DNA of 64,000 nt from Mycobacterium simiae. Its GTDB lineage: Bacteria > Actinomycetota > Actinomycetes > Mycobacteriales > Mycobacteriaceae. Both the position numbers and the translations under genes were made by a program. The stretch lies in NCBI RefSeq assembly GCF_010727605.1, contig NZ_AP022568.1, forward strand, positions 868,001 to 932,000, in the 5' to 3' direction. Under the pieces are notes generated by a model. The model did not search any database and had not been told where the DNA came from. It worked only from the letters and a program-made list of their open reading frames with translations. Positions 1 through 9,037 of this stretch are shown one piece after another (positions within the stretch are counted from its first letter, which is position 1; every line of letters starts with the position of its first letter).

Positions 1-3000
1 CGGCAGTGACCCGATCGCCTTCGGCCACCGAGACACTCACCACGCCGGCAAACGGCGCGGCGACATGATCGGGGTTGCCCCGGTCGGCCTTCTCCGCGGT
101 CGGGACGGTGCTGGCAATGCTGCGATCGCGCACCAGCACCGGACGCAACTGCCCGTTGATAATGCACATCACCGTGCGCATGCCGCGCTCGTCGGGTTCG
201 GAGATCGCTTCGAGGCCGATCAACAGGTCGACCCCGCGCTCGAGCTTCACCCGATGTTCTTCACCTTGGCGCAGACCGTAGAAGAACTGGTTTGCCGACA
301 GGTGCGAGGTATCGCCGAAGATTTCCCGGTGTTCCTCGAATTCCTTTGTGGGGCCGGGGAATAGCAAGCGGTTCAGAGTGGCTTGGCGTTTCGGGCCGGT
401 CAACGCCAACCCGGCCTCGTCCTCGGCGGTCAATTGCTCGATCGGCTTGGCGGGTGCCCGCCCAGCCAGCGCGGCACTACGCAACGGCTCCGGCCAGCCC
501 CCGACCGGATCACCCAGCTCGCCGCGCAAAAATCCCAGCACCGATTCCGGAATGTCGAATCGCCCTGGGTCGGAAGCGAATTCGTCCGCACTGGCCCCCG
601 CACCGACCAGGGCTAGGGCCAGATCGCCGACCACCTTCGACGATGGGGTCACCTTGATCAGTCGGCCCAGCACCCGGTCGGCCCCGGCGTAGGCCTCTTC
701 GACCTCTTCGAAGCGGTCGCCCAGTCCCAACGCGATCGCCTGCTGCCGCAGGTTCGACAGCTGCCCGCCCGGAATCTCGTGGCGATACACCCGTCCGGTG
801 GGTCCGGGCAGACCGGATTCGAACGGAGCGTAGACCTTTCGCAGCGCCTCCCAGTAGGGCTCCAGCGCGCATACCGCCGACAACGACAGGCCGGTGTCGT
901 GTTCGGTATTTGTGGCGGCGGCGACGATCGAGCTCAGGGCGGGCTGGCTGGTGGTGCCGGCCATCGGCGCGGCGGCGCCGTCGACCGCATCCGCACCGGC
1001 CTGCCAGGCGGCCAGGTAACTGGCCAGCTGCCCGCCCGGGGTGTCGTGCGTGTGTACGTGGATCGGCAGATCGAAGCGGCTGCGCAGCGCGCTGACCAGC
1101 CGGTGCGCGGCCTGCGGGCGCAACAGTCCAGCCATGTCTTTGATGGCCAGCACGTGCGCACCGGCATCGACGATCCGCTCGGCCAGGTTGAGGTAGTAGT
1201 CCAGCGTGTAGAGCTGTTCGCCCGGATCGCTCAGGTCACCGGTGTAACACATCGCGACTTCGGCTATCGCCGAACCTGTTTCGCGCACAGCGTCGATCGC
1301 CGGCCGCATCGAGTCCAGATTGTTCAGCGCATCGAAGATGCGGAAGATGTCGATCCCGGTTGCCGTCGCCTCCTCGACGAAGGCCGACGTGACCGACTCC
1401 GGGTATGGCGTGTACCCCACCGTGTTGCGACCCCGCAGCAGCATCTGCAGACAGATATTCGGGATCTCCTCGCGCAGCGCGGCCAGCCGCTCCCACGGAT
1501 CTTCCTTCAAAAACCGCAGTGCCACATCGTAAGTCGCGCCGCCCCAGCACTCCACCGACAACAGCTGCGGCATCGTGCGCGCCAGGTACGGCGCCACCAT
1601 CAGCAGGCCGCTGGTGCGTACCCGGGTGGCCAGCAAGGACTGGTGCGCATCGCGGAAGGTGGTGTCGGTGACGCCGACCGCGGGCGATTCACGCAACCAG
1701 CGCGCGAAGCCTTCGGGTCCCAACTCGACGAGGCGCTGCTTGGACCCCGCGGGCGGGGCGGCCTCGAGGTCGATCTCGGGCAGCTTGTCGTGCGGATACA
1801 CCATCGACTGCCGCGGCCCGTGCGGCTGGTTGACGGTGACATCGGCCAGATAGCTGAGGATCTTGGTGCCGCGGTCGGCCGAGGCTCGTGCGGTCAACAG
1901 CTGGGGACGCTCGTCGATGAAGGATGTGGTGATCCGGCCGGCCTGGAAGTCCGGGTCCTCCAGAACTGCCTGCAGGAACGGAATATTCGTCGACACGCCG
2001 CGGATCCGGAACTCCGCTATCGCGCGGCGGGCCCGGGCCACGGCCGAGTGGAAGTCGCGGCCCCGGCAGGTCAACTTGACCAGCATGGAGTCGAAATGCG
2101 CGCCGATCTCCGCGCCCAGGTTGGTGCTGCCGTCCAGGCGGATGCCCGCCCCACCGGGGCTGCGGTAGGTGCTGATCCGGCCGGTGTCGGGCCGGAACCC
2201 GTTGGCCGGGTCCTCGGTCGTGATCCGGCATTGCAGCGCGGCGCCGTGCGGGGAGATGTTCCCCTGTCGCAGCCCCAGATCGTCGAGCGTCTCACCGGAC
2301 GCGATGCGCAGCTGGCTAGATACCAGGTCGACGTCCGTGATCTCCTCGGTTACGGTGTGCTCCACCTGAATTCGGGGATTCATCTCGATGAAGACGTACT
2401 GCCCGCTCTCGTCCAGCAGGAACTCCACCGTGCCCGCACAGCTGTAACCGATGTGCCGGGCGAACGCGACGGCGTCGGCGCAGATCTTGTCCCGCAGTTC
2501 GGGGGAAAGGTTTGGCGCAGGCGCCAATTCGACAACCTTCTGGTGGCGACGCTGCACGCTGCAATCCCGCTCGTACAGATGGATCACGTTGCCGACGTTG
2601 TCCGCCAGAATCTGCACCTCGATGTGACGCGGCTTGATCACCGCCTGCTCGAGGTAGACGGTCGGGTCGCCAAAGGCCGACTCGGCCTCGCGGCTGGCCG
2701 CCTCGATCGCCTCGGGCAGCCCGGCCAGCTCGGTGACCCGGCGCATCCCCCGCCCGCCGCCACCGGCAACGGCCTTGACGAACAGCGGAAACCGCATGCC
2801 GTCCGCCTCGGATTCCGCCACGGCCACCAGCTCGTCGACCGACGCCGACGGCGCCGACGAGCGCAGGACCGGCAGCCCGGCTTCGCGGGCAGCCTGGATG
2901 GCGCGCGCCTTATTCCCGGTCAGCTCAAGAATTTCCGCGCCCGGACCCACGAACGTGATTCCGGCCGACGCGCATGCCGCGGCCAGGTCCGGGTTTTCCG

Positions 3001-3259
3001 ACAAGAAACCGTAACCCGGGTAGACGGCGTCGGCGCCGGCCCGGCGGGCGGTTTCGACGATCTCGTCGATCGACAGGTAGGCGCGCACCGGATGACCGAT
3101 CTCGCCGATCTGGTAGGACTCGTCAGCCTTGAGCCGATGCTGGGAATTGCGGTCCTCATAGGCGTACACCGCAACGGTGCCCACCCCGAGTTCGTAGGCC
3201 GCGCGGAAAGCACGAATCGCGATTTCACCGCGATTGGCTACCAGCACCTTGGAGATCAC
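1..3259 (-). CDS. pca: Pyruvate carboxylase, 3'-truncated by the window edge
   Basis: Biotin enzyme making oxaloacetate from pyruvate, bicarbonate and ATP (anaplerosis). The minus strand is open from a GTG at 3259-3257 to base 1, about 1086 codons. The N-terminus reads VISKVLVANRGEIAIRAF, the start of a biotin carboxylase domain, and is followed by carboxyltransferase-type sequence. The last visible codons (AAPFAGVVSVSVAEGDRVTA) are the first half of a biotinyl domain, so the AMKM biotin-lysine motif and the last ~40 residues lie just outside. The M. tuberculosis protein is 1127 aa. The downstream VKOR gene starts in the same orientation upstream of this gene, 10 bp away. A long plus-strand open frame at 779-3265 is only its GC-rich shadow. 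Confidence 0.97.
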   Translation of the reverse strand, partial: MISKVLVANRGEIAIRAFRAAYELGVGTVAVYAYEDRNSQHRLKADESYQIGEIGHPVRAYLSIDEIVETARRAGADAVYPGYGFLSENPDLAAACASAGITFVGPGAEILELTGNKARAIQAAREAGLPVLRSSAPSASVDELVAVAESEADGMRFPLFVKAVAGGGGRGMRRVTELAGLPEAIEAASREAESAFGDPTVYLEQAVIKPRHIEVQILADNVGNVIHLYERDCSVQRRHQKVVELAPAPNLSPELRDKICADAVAFARHIGYSCAGTVEFLLDESGQYVFIEMNPRIQVEHTVTEEITDVDLVSSQLRIASGETLDDLGLRQGNISPHGAALQCRITTEDPANGFRPDTGRISTYRSPGGAGIRLDGSTNLGAEIGAHFDSMLVKLTCRGRDFHSAVARARRAIAEFRIRGVSTNIPFLQAVLEDPDFQAGRITTSFIDERPQLLTARASADRGTKILSYLADVTVNQPHGPRQSMVYPHDKLPEIDLEAAPPAGSKQRLVELGPEGFARWLRESPAVGVTDTTFRDAHQSLLATRVRTSGLLMVAPYLARTMPQLLSVECWGGATYDVALRFLKEDPWERLAALREEIPNICLQMLLRGRNTVGYTPYPESVTSAFVEEATATGIDIFRIFDALNNLDSMRPAIDAVRETGSAIAEVAMCYTGDLSDPGEQLYTLDYYLNLAERIVDAGAHVLAIKDMAGLLRPQAAHRLVSALRSRFDLPIHVHTHDTPGGQLASYLAAWQAGADAVDGAAAPMAGTTSQPALSSIVAAATNTEHDTGLSLSAVCALEPYWEALRKVYAPFESGLPGPTGRVYRHEIPGGQLSNLRQQAIALGLGDRFEEVEEAYAGADRVLGRLIKVTPSSKVVGDLALALVGAGASADEFASDPGRFDIPESVLGFLRGELGDPVGGWPEPLRSAALAGRAPAKPIEQLTAEDEAGLALTGPKRQATLNRLLFPGPTKEFEEHREIFGDTSHLSANQFFYGLRQGEEHRVKLERGVDLLIGLEAISEPDERGMRTVMCIINGQLRPVLVRDRSIASTVPTAEKADRGNPDHVAAPFAGVVSVSVAEGDRVTA

Positions 3260-3269
3260 TTTTGACTCC

Positions 3270-3899
3270 TCACAGCAGCGTCGACCAATAGTCCCAGAAT
3301 CGCACCATGATCAGCAGAAACACCCCGGTAAACCATAGCGTGGTAAGCGACCACCGCCATTGGTAGAGCAGCCGCACCACGGCGCTGTCCCGGCTTTCCA
3401 GCACCGGACGCAACGCGATGGACCCCACCACCACCAGCAGCGTAATCGTCATCGCCCAGACCACCATGCAGTAGGGGCACAGAGCGCCGATCCGGTACAG
3501 GCTTTCGAGGATCAGCCAGTGCACGAACACCGCACCGACCAGGATCCCGGCGGTCAGCGCCAGCCAAAACCATTGCGGAATCGGTACTTTCGCTACCGCC
3601 AAGACTCCCGCGACCAGCACCACCGTGAAGGCCACGATGCCGAGCAACGGGTTCGGGAAGCCCAGCAGCGACGCTTGCGGTGTCACCATCACCGACCCGC
3701 ACGAGATGATCGGATTGAGGTTGCAGGACGGCACGTAGGACGGGTTGAGCAGGATGTCGATCTTCTCCACCGTCAGCGTCGCCGACGCGGCCAGGCCCAC
3801 CGCACCGGCGATCAGCACCCACCAGGCACTGAGCACCGGTACCTGACGCGTGGCAGCCGGTGCCGGATCTCCTGATGGTTCGGCGGGCTCGTCCGACAC
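3270..3899 (-). CDS. Vitamin K epoxide reductase (VKOR) family membrane oxidoreductase
   Basis: 209-residue multi-pass membrane protein, ortholog of Rv2968c. VKOR homologs re-oxidise DsbA-like proteins and pass electrons to quinone, replacing DsbB. The family's four cysteines are present: loop Cys59 and Cys67 (PSCNLNPIISCG) and the active-site pair Cys141-Pro-Tyr-Cys144 (LCPYC). Hydrophobic segments fall near 25-45, 85-105, 110-130, 145-165 and 185-205. The start is GTG at 3899. It lies 8 bp after the DsbA-like gene on the same strand, so the two probably form one thiol-oxidation unit. Confidence 0.93.
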   Translation of the reverse strand: MSDEPAEPSGDPAPAATRQVPVLSAWWVLIAGAVGLAASATLTVEKIDILLNPSYVPSCNLNPIISCGSVMVTPQASLLGFPNPLLGIVAFTVVLVAGVLAVAKVPIPQWFWLALTAGILVGAVFVHWLILESLYRIGALCPYCMVVWAMTITLLVVVGSIALRPVLESRDSAVVRLLYQWRWSLTTLWFTGVFLLIMVRFWDYWSTLL

Positions 3900-3907
3900 C
3901 GCAACGC

Positions 3908-4675
3908 CTACGCGGCCGCAGGGGCGACGGCCGTGTCGATGCCCGGTATGTCACCCACGATGCTCTTGATCTTGGCGACCAGCGCGTCCGGCGTCGACGG
4001 GTCGTAGTTCTCGCCGTTGATCTTGACCGTCGGCGTGGCGGTGATGCTCGCGGCCGAGGCTTCCCCGACCACCTTGGCGAGGTACTTTCCGCTGTTGATG
4101 CAGTCCGGCACCTTGCCGACGACACCGGCCTGACGGGCGTATTCGATCAGCTTTGCGTTGTCCGGGAAATTCGGGCCCCGCTCGTCGGGCTGGATCCCTT
4201 TGGAGAACAGCGCGGTGTGGAAGCGCCGGAACGCATCCATGTTCTCGTCCGCGACACAGAGCGCCGCCGCCCCCGCCCGCGAGGAATAGTTCTGGGTTTT
4301 AGTGCTGTCCAGGATGGCCACCATCGCGTAATCCGCCGCAATGGCGCCGGCGTCGATCAGCCTGGATACCGTCGGCCCGAAGGTCCGCTCGAAATTACCG
4401 CAGGCCGGGCACAGGAAGTCCTCGTAGAAAGTGACCACGGCCTTGGGGTTGTTCGTACCGGGCTGGGTGACCAGCTTGCTGGACGTCACCCGCACCGTGT
4501 CGCCCTCACCGGGCACGCCGCCCTTCTTGTCGTGATGCGACGTCACAATGTAGAACACGAGCGCAACCGCGAAAATGACGATGAACGCGGTGCCCCCGAT
4601 CTGAATGAGCCGGCCGGACTTACCGTCGGAGGCCTTCAGGTCGAATCGGGGGGGACGTTTCGATTTGTCGGCCAC
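3908..4675 (-). CDS. DsbA-like extracytoplasmic thiol:disulfide oxidoreductase
   Basis: 255 aa, ortholog of Rv2969c. One N-terminal membrane anchor (about 24-45, after a basic RPPRFDLK stretch) leads to a thioredoxin-fold domain with the active site Cys89-Pro-Ala-Cys92 in VTFYEDFLCPACGNFE. A cis-proline region (TATPTVKING) lies near the C-terminus. It should introduce disulfides into exported proteins and be recycled by the VKOR protein encoded next to it. Start is GTG at 4675. The role is inferred from the family and the gene pair. Confidence 0.92.
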   Translation of the reverse strand: MADKSKRPPRFDLKASDGKSGRLIQIGGTAFIVIFAVALVFYIVTSHHDKKGGVPGEGDTVRVTSSKLVTQPGTNNPKAVVTFYEDFLCPACGNFERTFGPTVSRLIDAGAIAADYAMVAILDSTKTQNYSSRAGAAALCVADENMDAFRRFHTALFSKGIQPDERGPNFPDNAKLIEYARQAGVVGKVPDCINSGKYLAKVVGEASAASITATPTVKINGENYDPSTPDALVAKIKSIVGDIPGIDTAVAPAAA

Positions 4676-4773
4676 GGTTCCGGAGATCCTTTGCGTGCGT
4701 GGGGTCGGCTTGCGATCGGGTCCGTCAGTCGGCGACGGCGCTTCTAGGTTACCGGCGTGGGGCCCCGCACGGA

Positions 4774-5892
4774 TCAGGCCCGGCTCAGGTGAGCGCGCAG
4801 CGCCGAGATCAGATCGCTGGTGGCGGCCGCGCTGTCGCCGCCGAGCTGAAACACACTGGCGAAGCCGTGCGTCAGGGAACCGAGATAGCGCAGGTCAACC
4901 GGAGTGCCAGCCTCCTGTAAGGCCGCCGCGTAACGCTGTCCCTCATCGCGCAACGGGTCAAACCCGGCGACCGCGATCAGCGCGGGCGCCAGCCCGGACA
5001 GCGACTCGGCGTACACCGGCGACACGCGCGGGTCCGCCAGGTCGATGCCGGTGCCAGTCAGGTATTGCTCGGTGAACCAGTCGATGTCGCGCTTGGTCAG
5101 CACGAAGCCACGCGCGAACAGGCTCAGCGACCGGGTGTGGGCGGTGAAGTCGGTCCGGGGGTAGATCAGCCATTGCAGCAGCGGCGCCGGACCACCCTCG
5201 TCGCGCGTCAGCTGGCACACCACGGCGGCCAGGTTGCCGCCGGCACTGTCACCACCGACCGCGACCCGCCCTGGGACCGCACCGAGTTCGGCCGCATGTT
5301 CGCACGCCCACCGATACGCCGCGTAAGCGTCGTCGATTGCGGCCGGCGCCGGGTGCTCGGGAGCCAGCCGGTAATCGACCGACAGGACGTGCACACCGGC
5401 GTCGCGGCTGGTCAGCCGGCACAGCGCATCGACGGTGTCCAGGTCGCCCAGCGTCCAACCGCCGCCGTGGTAGAAGACCAGCAGGTCGGCGGCCGCACCG
5501 CTGGCCGGACGGTAGTGCCGCGCCGGAATCGAGCCGGCGGGCCCCGGCAGCGTCAGCTCTTCGACCGTGACGTGAATCTGCGGGCCGGGCAGCGCCAGCA
5601 TCGACTGGCGCAGCTGCGCCCGAGATGCCGCCGGGTCGCCGCGGACGACCAATCCGTCGATACCGCCGAGCCGCAGCCCGGACAGCATCAACTGCAGGGT
5701 GGGGTCCAGTGTGTTGCCGTCGATGATGATCGCCCGGCCGGCGCACATGACCCGCTTGGCCGGGTTCGGGATCCACGGAATGGCCTTGACGCCGACGGTC
5801 GTCACGACGTCCTGCACACGGTCGGCCCAGCGGGTCGATCCGCGCCGAGCTCCGAGACGCACCTCCGGTGCGCCTGGCAGACTCTGTGTCAT
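4774..5892 (-). CDS. lipN: Hormone-sensitive-lipase family esterase/lipase LipN
   Basis: 372-residue alpha/beta hydrolase. The oxyanion motif His142-Gly-Gly-Gly145 (FYHGGGW) and the nucleophile elbow Gly-Asp-Ser216-Ala-Gly-Gly mark the HSL family. The late DPLRDEG and LTHGF strings supply the catalytic Asp and His. I chose ATG 5892 (MTQSLPGAPEVRLGA), which matches the M. tuberculosis LipN N-terminus and has GAGGGG about 6 nt upstream; the frame stays open 31 codons further. The start codon overlaps that of the divergent aldo-keto reductase by 2 bp. The substrate is unknown; short-chain esters are usual for the family. Confidence 0.93.
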   Translation of the reverse strand: MTQSLPGAPEVRLGARRGSTRWADRVQDVVTTVGVKAIPWIPNPAKRVMCAGRAIIIDGNTLDPTLQLMLSGLRLGGIDGLVVRGDPAASRAQLRQSMLALPGPQIHVTVEELTLPGPAGSIPARHYRPASGAAADLLVFYHGGGWTLGDLDTVDALCRLTSRDAGVHVLSVDYRLAPEHPAPAAIDDAYAAYRWACEHAAELGAVPGRVAVGGDSAGGNLAAVVCQLTRDEGGPAPLLQWLIYPRTDFTAHTRSLSLFARGFVLTKRDIDWFTEQYLTGTGIDLADPRVSPVYAESLSGLAPALIAVAGFDPLRDEGQRYAAALQEAGTPVDLRYLGSLTHGFASVFQLGGDSAAATSDLISALRAHLSRA

Positions 5893-6772
5893 GCCCGGTC
5901 CCCTCGAACAAAACTCTGAACAAAACTCTGCGAAAAACCCTGCCCAGAACGTAGTCACGCTCAATGACGGTCTTGCAATACCCACCGTAGGGCTCGGAGT
6001 CTTTCAGGTTCCCCCGGCGGAGACCGAACAGGCGGTGAGTGCCGCGCTACGCGTCGGCTACCGGCATATCGACACCGCCGCCGCCTACCGCAATGAACGA
6101 GAGACCGGCCGTGCGATTGCCAATTCCGGCGTGCCGCGCGATCAACTCTACGTGGTGACCAAACTGTGGAACGCGGACCAGGGTTACGACAGCACCTTGG
6201 CCGCATTTGAGGCCAGCATGGACCGGCTCGGGCTGGACTATCTGGATCTGTACCTCATCCATTGGCCGCTTCCCGCGCTCGGAAAGTTCGTCGAGACGTT
6301 CAAGGCTTTCGCGCATCTGCGCGATCAGGGCCGCATCCGCTCGATTGGGGTCAGCAATTTCGAGCCCGAGCACCTGATGGTGCTCATCGATGCCACCGGC
6401 ATCGTGCCGGCGGTCAATCAGGTTGAGTTGCACCCGCGGTTCTCCCAGCCGGAAGTGCGGAAAGTGCACGCGCAACACGGGATTGCGACCGAGGCGTGGG
6501 CGCCACTGGGCCAAGGCGCGCTGCTGACGCACCCCAGCGTCATCGCGGTCGCCGAAGGATGTGGGCGAACACCGGCCCAGGTGTTGATTAGGTGGCATAT
6601 ACAGCTCGGTAATATCGTGATCCCCAAGTCGGTGAACCCTGCACGGATTGCGAGTAACTTCGACGTGTTCGATTTCGAACTCAGCGCCGATCAAATGGCG
6701 TCGATCTCCTCGCTCGACGACGGAACTCGGCTTGGCCCGGATCCGAAAACCTTCACTTTCACAGGTAGGTGA
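5891..6772 (+). CDS. Aldo/keto reductase (first of a tandem pair)
   Basis: 293-residue NADPH-dependent reductase of AKR class. The catalytic tetrad is visible: Asp61 and Tyr66 (DTAAAYRNE), Lys91 (VVTKLW) and His124 (LYLIHWP). Near the C-terminus IPKSVNPARIASN is the usual NADPH phosphate-binding stretch. The N-terminal ~20 residues (EQNSEQNSAKNPAQN) are low complexity and come from an A-rich 12-bp repeat. No plausible in-frame start lies between ATG 5891 and the conserved VVTLNDG. It abuts the second reductase (TGA then ATG, no gap), so the two are surely co-transcribed. M. tuberculosis carries one AKR here (Rv2971). This copy is the more divergent. Confidence 0.93.
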   Translation: MPGPLEQNSEQNSAKNPAQNVVTLNDGLAIPTVGLGVFQVPPAETEQAVSAALRVGYRHIDTAAAYRNERETGRAIANSGVPRDQLYVVTKLWNADQGYDSTLAAFEASMDRLGLDYLDLYLIHWPLPALGKFVETFKAFAHLRDQGRIRSIGVSNFEPEHLMVLIDATGIVPAVNQVELHPRFSQPEVRKVHAQHGIATEAWAPLGQGALLTHPSVIAVAEGCGRTPAQVLIRWHIQLGNIVIPKSVNPARIASNFDVFDFELSADQMASISSLDDGTRLGPDPKTFTFTGR

Positions 6773-7624
6773 ATGACCTTGACTGGCGACTCGAGCGCCG
6801 CCGTACCCTCGATTGCTCTCAATGACGAAAACACGATGCCGGTGCTGGGCCTCGGCGTCGCGGATTTGTCAGAAGAGCAGACCGAGCGCGCCGTAACAGC
6901 GGCGCTGGAGGTCGGCTGCCGACTGATCGACACCGCCTCGGCCTACGGCAACGAGGCCGCCGTCGGCCGCGCCATCGCCGCCTCCGGAATCCCCCGCGCG
7001 GAGATCTTCGTGACCAGCAAGCTGGCCACCTCCGATCAGGGCTTCAAGGGCGCCGAGGATGCCTGCGTCGCCAGCGTGGAGCGGCTGGGCCTGGACTACG
7101 TCGACCTCTACCTGATCCACTGGCCGGCCCCGGCGCTGGGCAAGTACGTGGATTCCTTCGGCGGGTTGCTGCAGGCCCGCGGTAAAGGACACACCCGTTC
7201 GATCGGTGTCTCCAACTTCACCCAGGAGTACCTGGAGATGGTGATCGACCTGGTCTTCACCACGCCGGCGGTCAACCAGATCGAGCTGCATCCCCTGCTC
7301 AACCAGGCCGACATGCGCAAGGTAAACGCTCAGCACAATGTCGTGACGCAGTCTTACACCCCGCTGGCGCTGGGCAGGCTGATGGACAACCCGACCGTGG
7401 CCTCGGTGGCCGGCGAATACGGCAAGACACCCGCGCAGGTGCTGCTGCGGTGGAATGTACAACTGGGGAACGCGGTCGTCTTTCGGTCGACCTCCGCCGA
7501 GCACATTGCCGGGAACCTGGACGTGTTCGACTTCGAGCTGGCCGCCGAACACATGGACGCGATCAACGCCCTGCACGACGGCACCCGGCTGCGCCCGGAT
7601 CCGGAAACCTACGACGGCACCTGA
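6773..7624 (+). CDS. Aldo/keto reductase, Rv2971 ortholog
   Basis: 283 aa; the catalytic tetrad is Asp53, Tyr58, Lys83 and His116. It is close to M. tuberculosis Rv2971 along its length ([16 protein letters not shown] near the start, [15 protein letters not shown] at the end). It begins directly after the stop of the preceding reductase, and the two proteins share most motifs, so they probably arose by tandem duplication. Mycobacterial AKRs of this type reduce aldehydes such as methylglyoxal; the substrate here is inferred. Confidence 0.95.
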   Translation: MTLTGDSSAAVPSIALNDENTMPVLGLGVADLSEEQTERAVTAALEVGCRLIDTASAYGNEAAVGRAIAASGIPRAEIFVTSKLATSDQGFKGAEDACVASVERLGLDYVDLYLIHWPAPALGKYVDSFGGLLQARGKGHTRSIGVSNFTQEYLEMVIDLVFTTPAVNQIELHPLLNQADMRKVNAQHNVVTQSYTPLALGRLMDNPTVASVAGEYGKTPAQVLLRWNVQLGNAVVFRSTSAEHIAGNLDVFDFELAAEHMDAINALHDGTRLRPDPETYDGT

Positions 7625-7718
7625 GCGGCGGTCCCGTCAGGCAGGCCGTCTCCAGGGAGCCCTGCCGGGCGCGGATCGACGGCCCGGATTTGTCGTACCT
7701 AGTTGCGATGATGGGGTT

Positions 7719-8962
7719 ATGTCTTTGACCGCGTCGCCTCCCGTGGTGGTGGGTCCTGCCGGGCGCCTTGAGGTGTTGTTTGAGGAGTTGGCGGAGTTGA
7801 CCGGTCAGCGGAATGCGATTGATGGGCGCATGGTGGAGATCGCCGCGGAGATCGAGCGCGACGAGCTGTGCGGTGTGACCGGGGCGCGGTCGGTGGCGGC
7901 GTTGATGGCCTGGAAGACGGGGTCGTCGTCGGCGAATGCCCACACGATCGCCGCGGTGGCGCACCGGCTGGCGGAGTTTCCGCGCTGCGTGGCGGGGATG
8001 CGGGAGGGCCGGTTGTCGCTGGATCAGGTCGGGGTGATCGCGGCGCGCGCGGGTGCGGGTTCCGATGAACACTATGCGGAGCTGGCCGCGGTCGCGACGG
8101 TTAATCAGTTGCGGACGGCGGTCAAGCTGGAACCGCGACCCGAACCCGAGTCCCGGCCGGGCCCGCAGGCCTCGATTACCCACACCTGCACCGAACAGTT
8201 CAGCTGTTGGCGGATCACCCTGCCGCATCTGGATGCGGCGACGTTCGAGGCGGCACTGGCGGCGCATCGTGATGCGCTGATCGGCGAGTGGAAACACGAC
8301 CACGACAATGGCGCGCATTCCTGCGCTCAGGTGCCGCCGCTGCCGGGCACCGTCGAGGCGTTTATGCGCCTGGTCGAAACCGGGTGGGACGTTGAGGCGG
8401 CCCGCCGGCCCCATGGACAGCACACCACGGTAGTGGTCCACGTCAATGCCGCGCAGCGTGCGGCGGCGTTGCATCTGGGTCCACTGCTCTCTGAGGCCGA
8501 ACGCCAATACCTCAGCTGTGATGCCACCGGTGAGGTGTGGCTGGAACGCGACGGGCAGGTCATCGGCGCCGGGCGCAGCACCCGGGTGATCAACCGAGGC
8601 TGCGCCGCGCCCTGGAGCACCGCGACCGCACCTGCGTGGTGCCCGGCTGCGGCGCCACCCGCGGGCTGCACGCCCACCACCTGCGCCACTGGGAAGACGG
8701 CGGGCCCACCGAGTTGGCCAACCTGGTCCTGGTCTGCCCGTATCACCACCGGGCACACCACCGCGGCCTGATCACCCTCACCGGACCCGCCGACAAGCTC
8801 ACCATCACCGACAACTCCGGGCGAGCACTCCGCCCAGGATCCCTCGCGCGTCCACCCACCCAACCTCCACCCGCGGTCCCACCCTGTCCCGGGCCCACCG
8901 GCGAACGCGCCAACTGGTGGTGGTACGAACCCTTCCAACCCCAACCACCACCAACCAACTAG
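7719..8962 (+). pseudogene. 13E12-repeat family protein (DUF222 + HNH), frameshifted
   Basis: Starts at ATG 7719 (MSLTASPPVVVGPAGRLEV). The first ~293 codons are a DUF222 region of the mycobacterial REP13E12 family. At about 8597 the frame is lost: after STRVIN-Arg the reading should continue as RLRRALEHRDRTCVVPGC, but that sequence lies in the next frame. One base is missing between CGA and GGCTG. The shifted frame then encodes an intact-looking HNH nuclease domain (CVVPGCGATRGLHAHH, then LVCPYHHRAHHRG) and a proline-rich tail to TAA at 8962. It is either a recent single-base inactivation or a sequence error. M. tuberculosis has no 13E12 copy at this position as I recall it, so this is an accessory insertion. 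Confidence 0.88.
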
Positions 8963-9037
8963 CCCGGTGAAGCATCCTCCGATGCTGAAACTTGTTGGGA
9001 CATAAAGAAATTTGTGCGGGCCCTACGAATGTCCTGG

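Noticed and set aside
779..3265. 828-codon open frame on the plus strand
   Set aside because: It lies antisense to pca, whose sequence carries clear carboxylase motifs. The plus-strand product is Arg/Gly/Gln-rich without any domain, as GC-rich shadow frames are.
4676..4773. Gene between lipN and the DsbA-like gene
   Set aside because: Only 98 bp with no start plus frame of note; open frames crossing it are shadows of the neighbours.
8590..8600. Programmed frameshift in the 13E12 gene
   Set aside because: No slippery heptamer, downstream stem or internal ribosome site is apparent. A single-base deletion or a read error explains it better.
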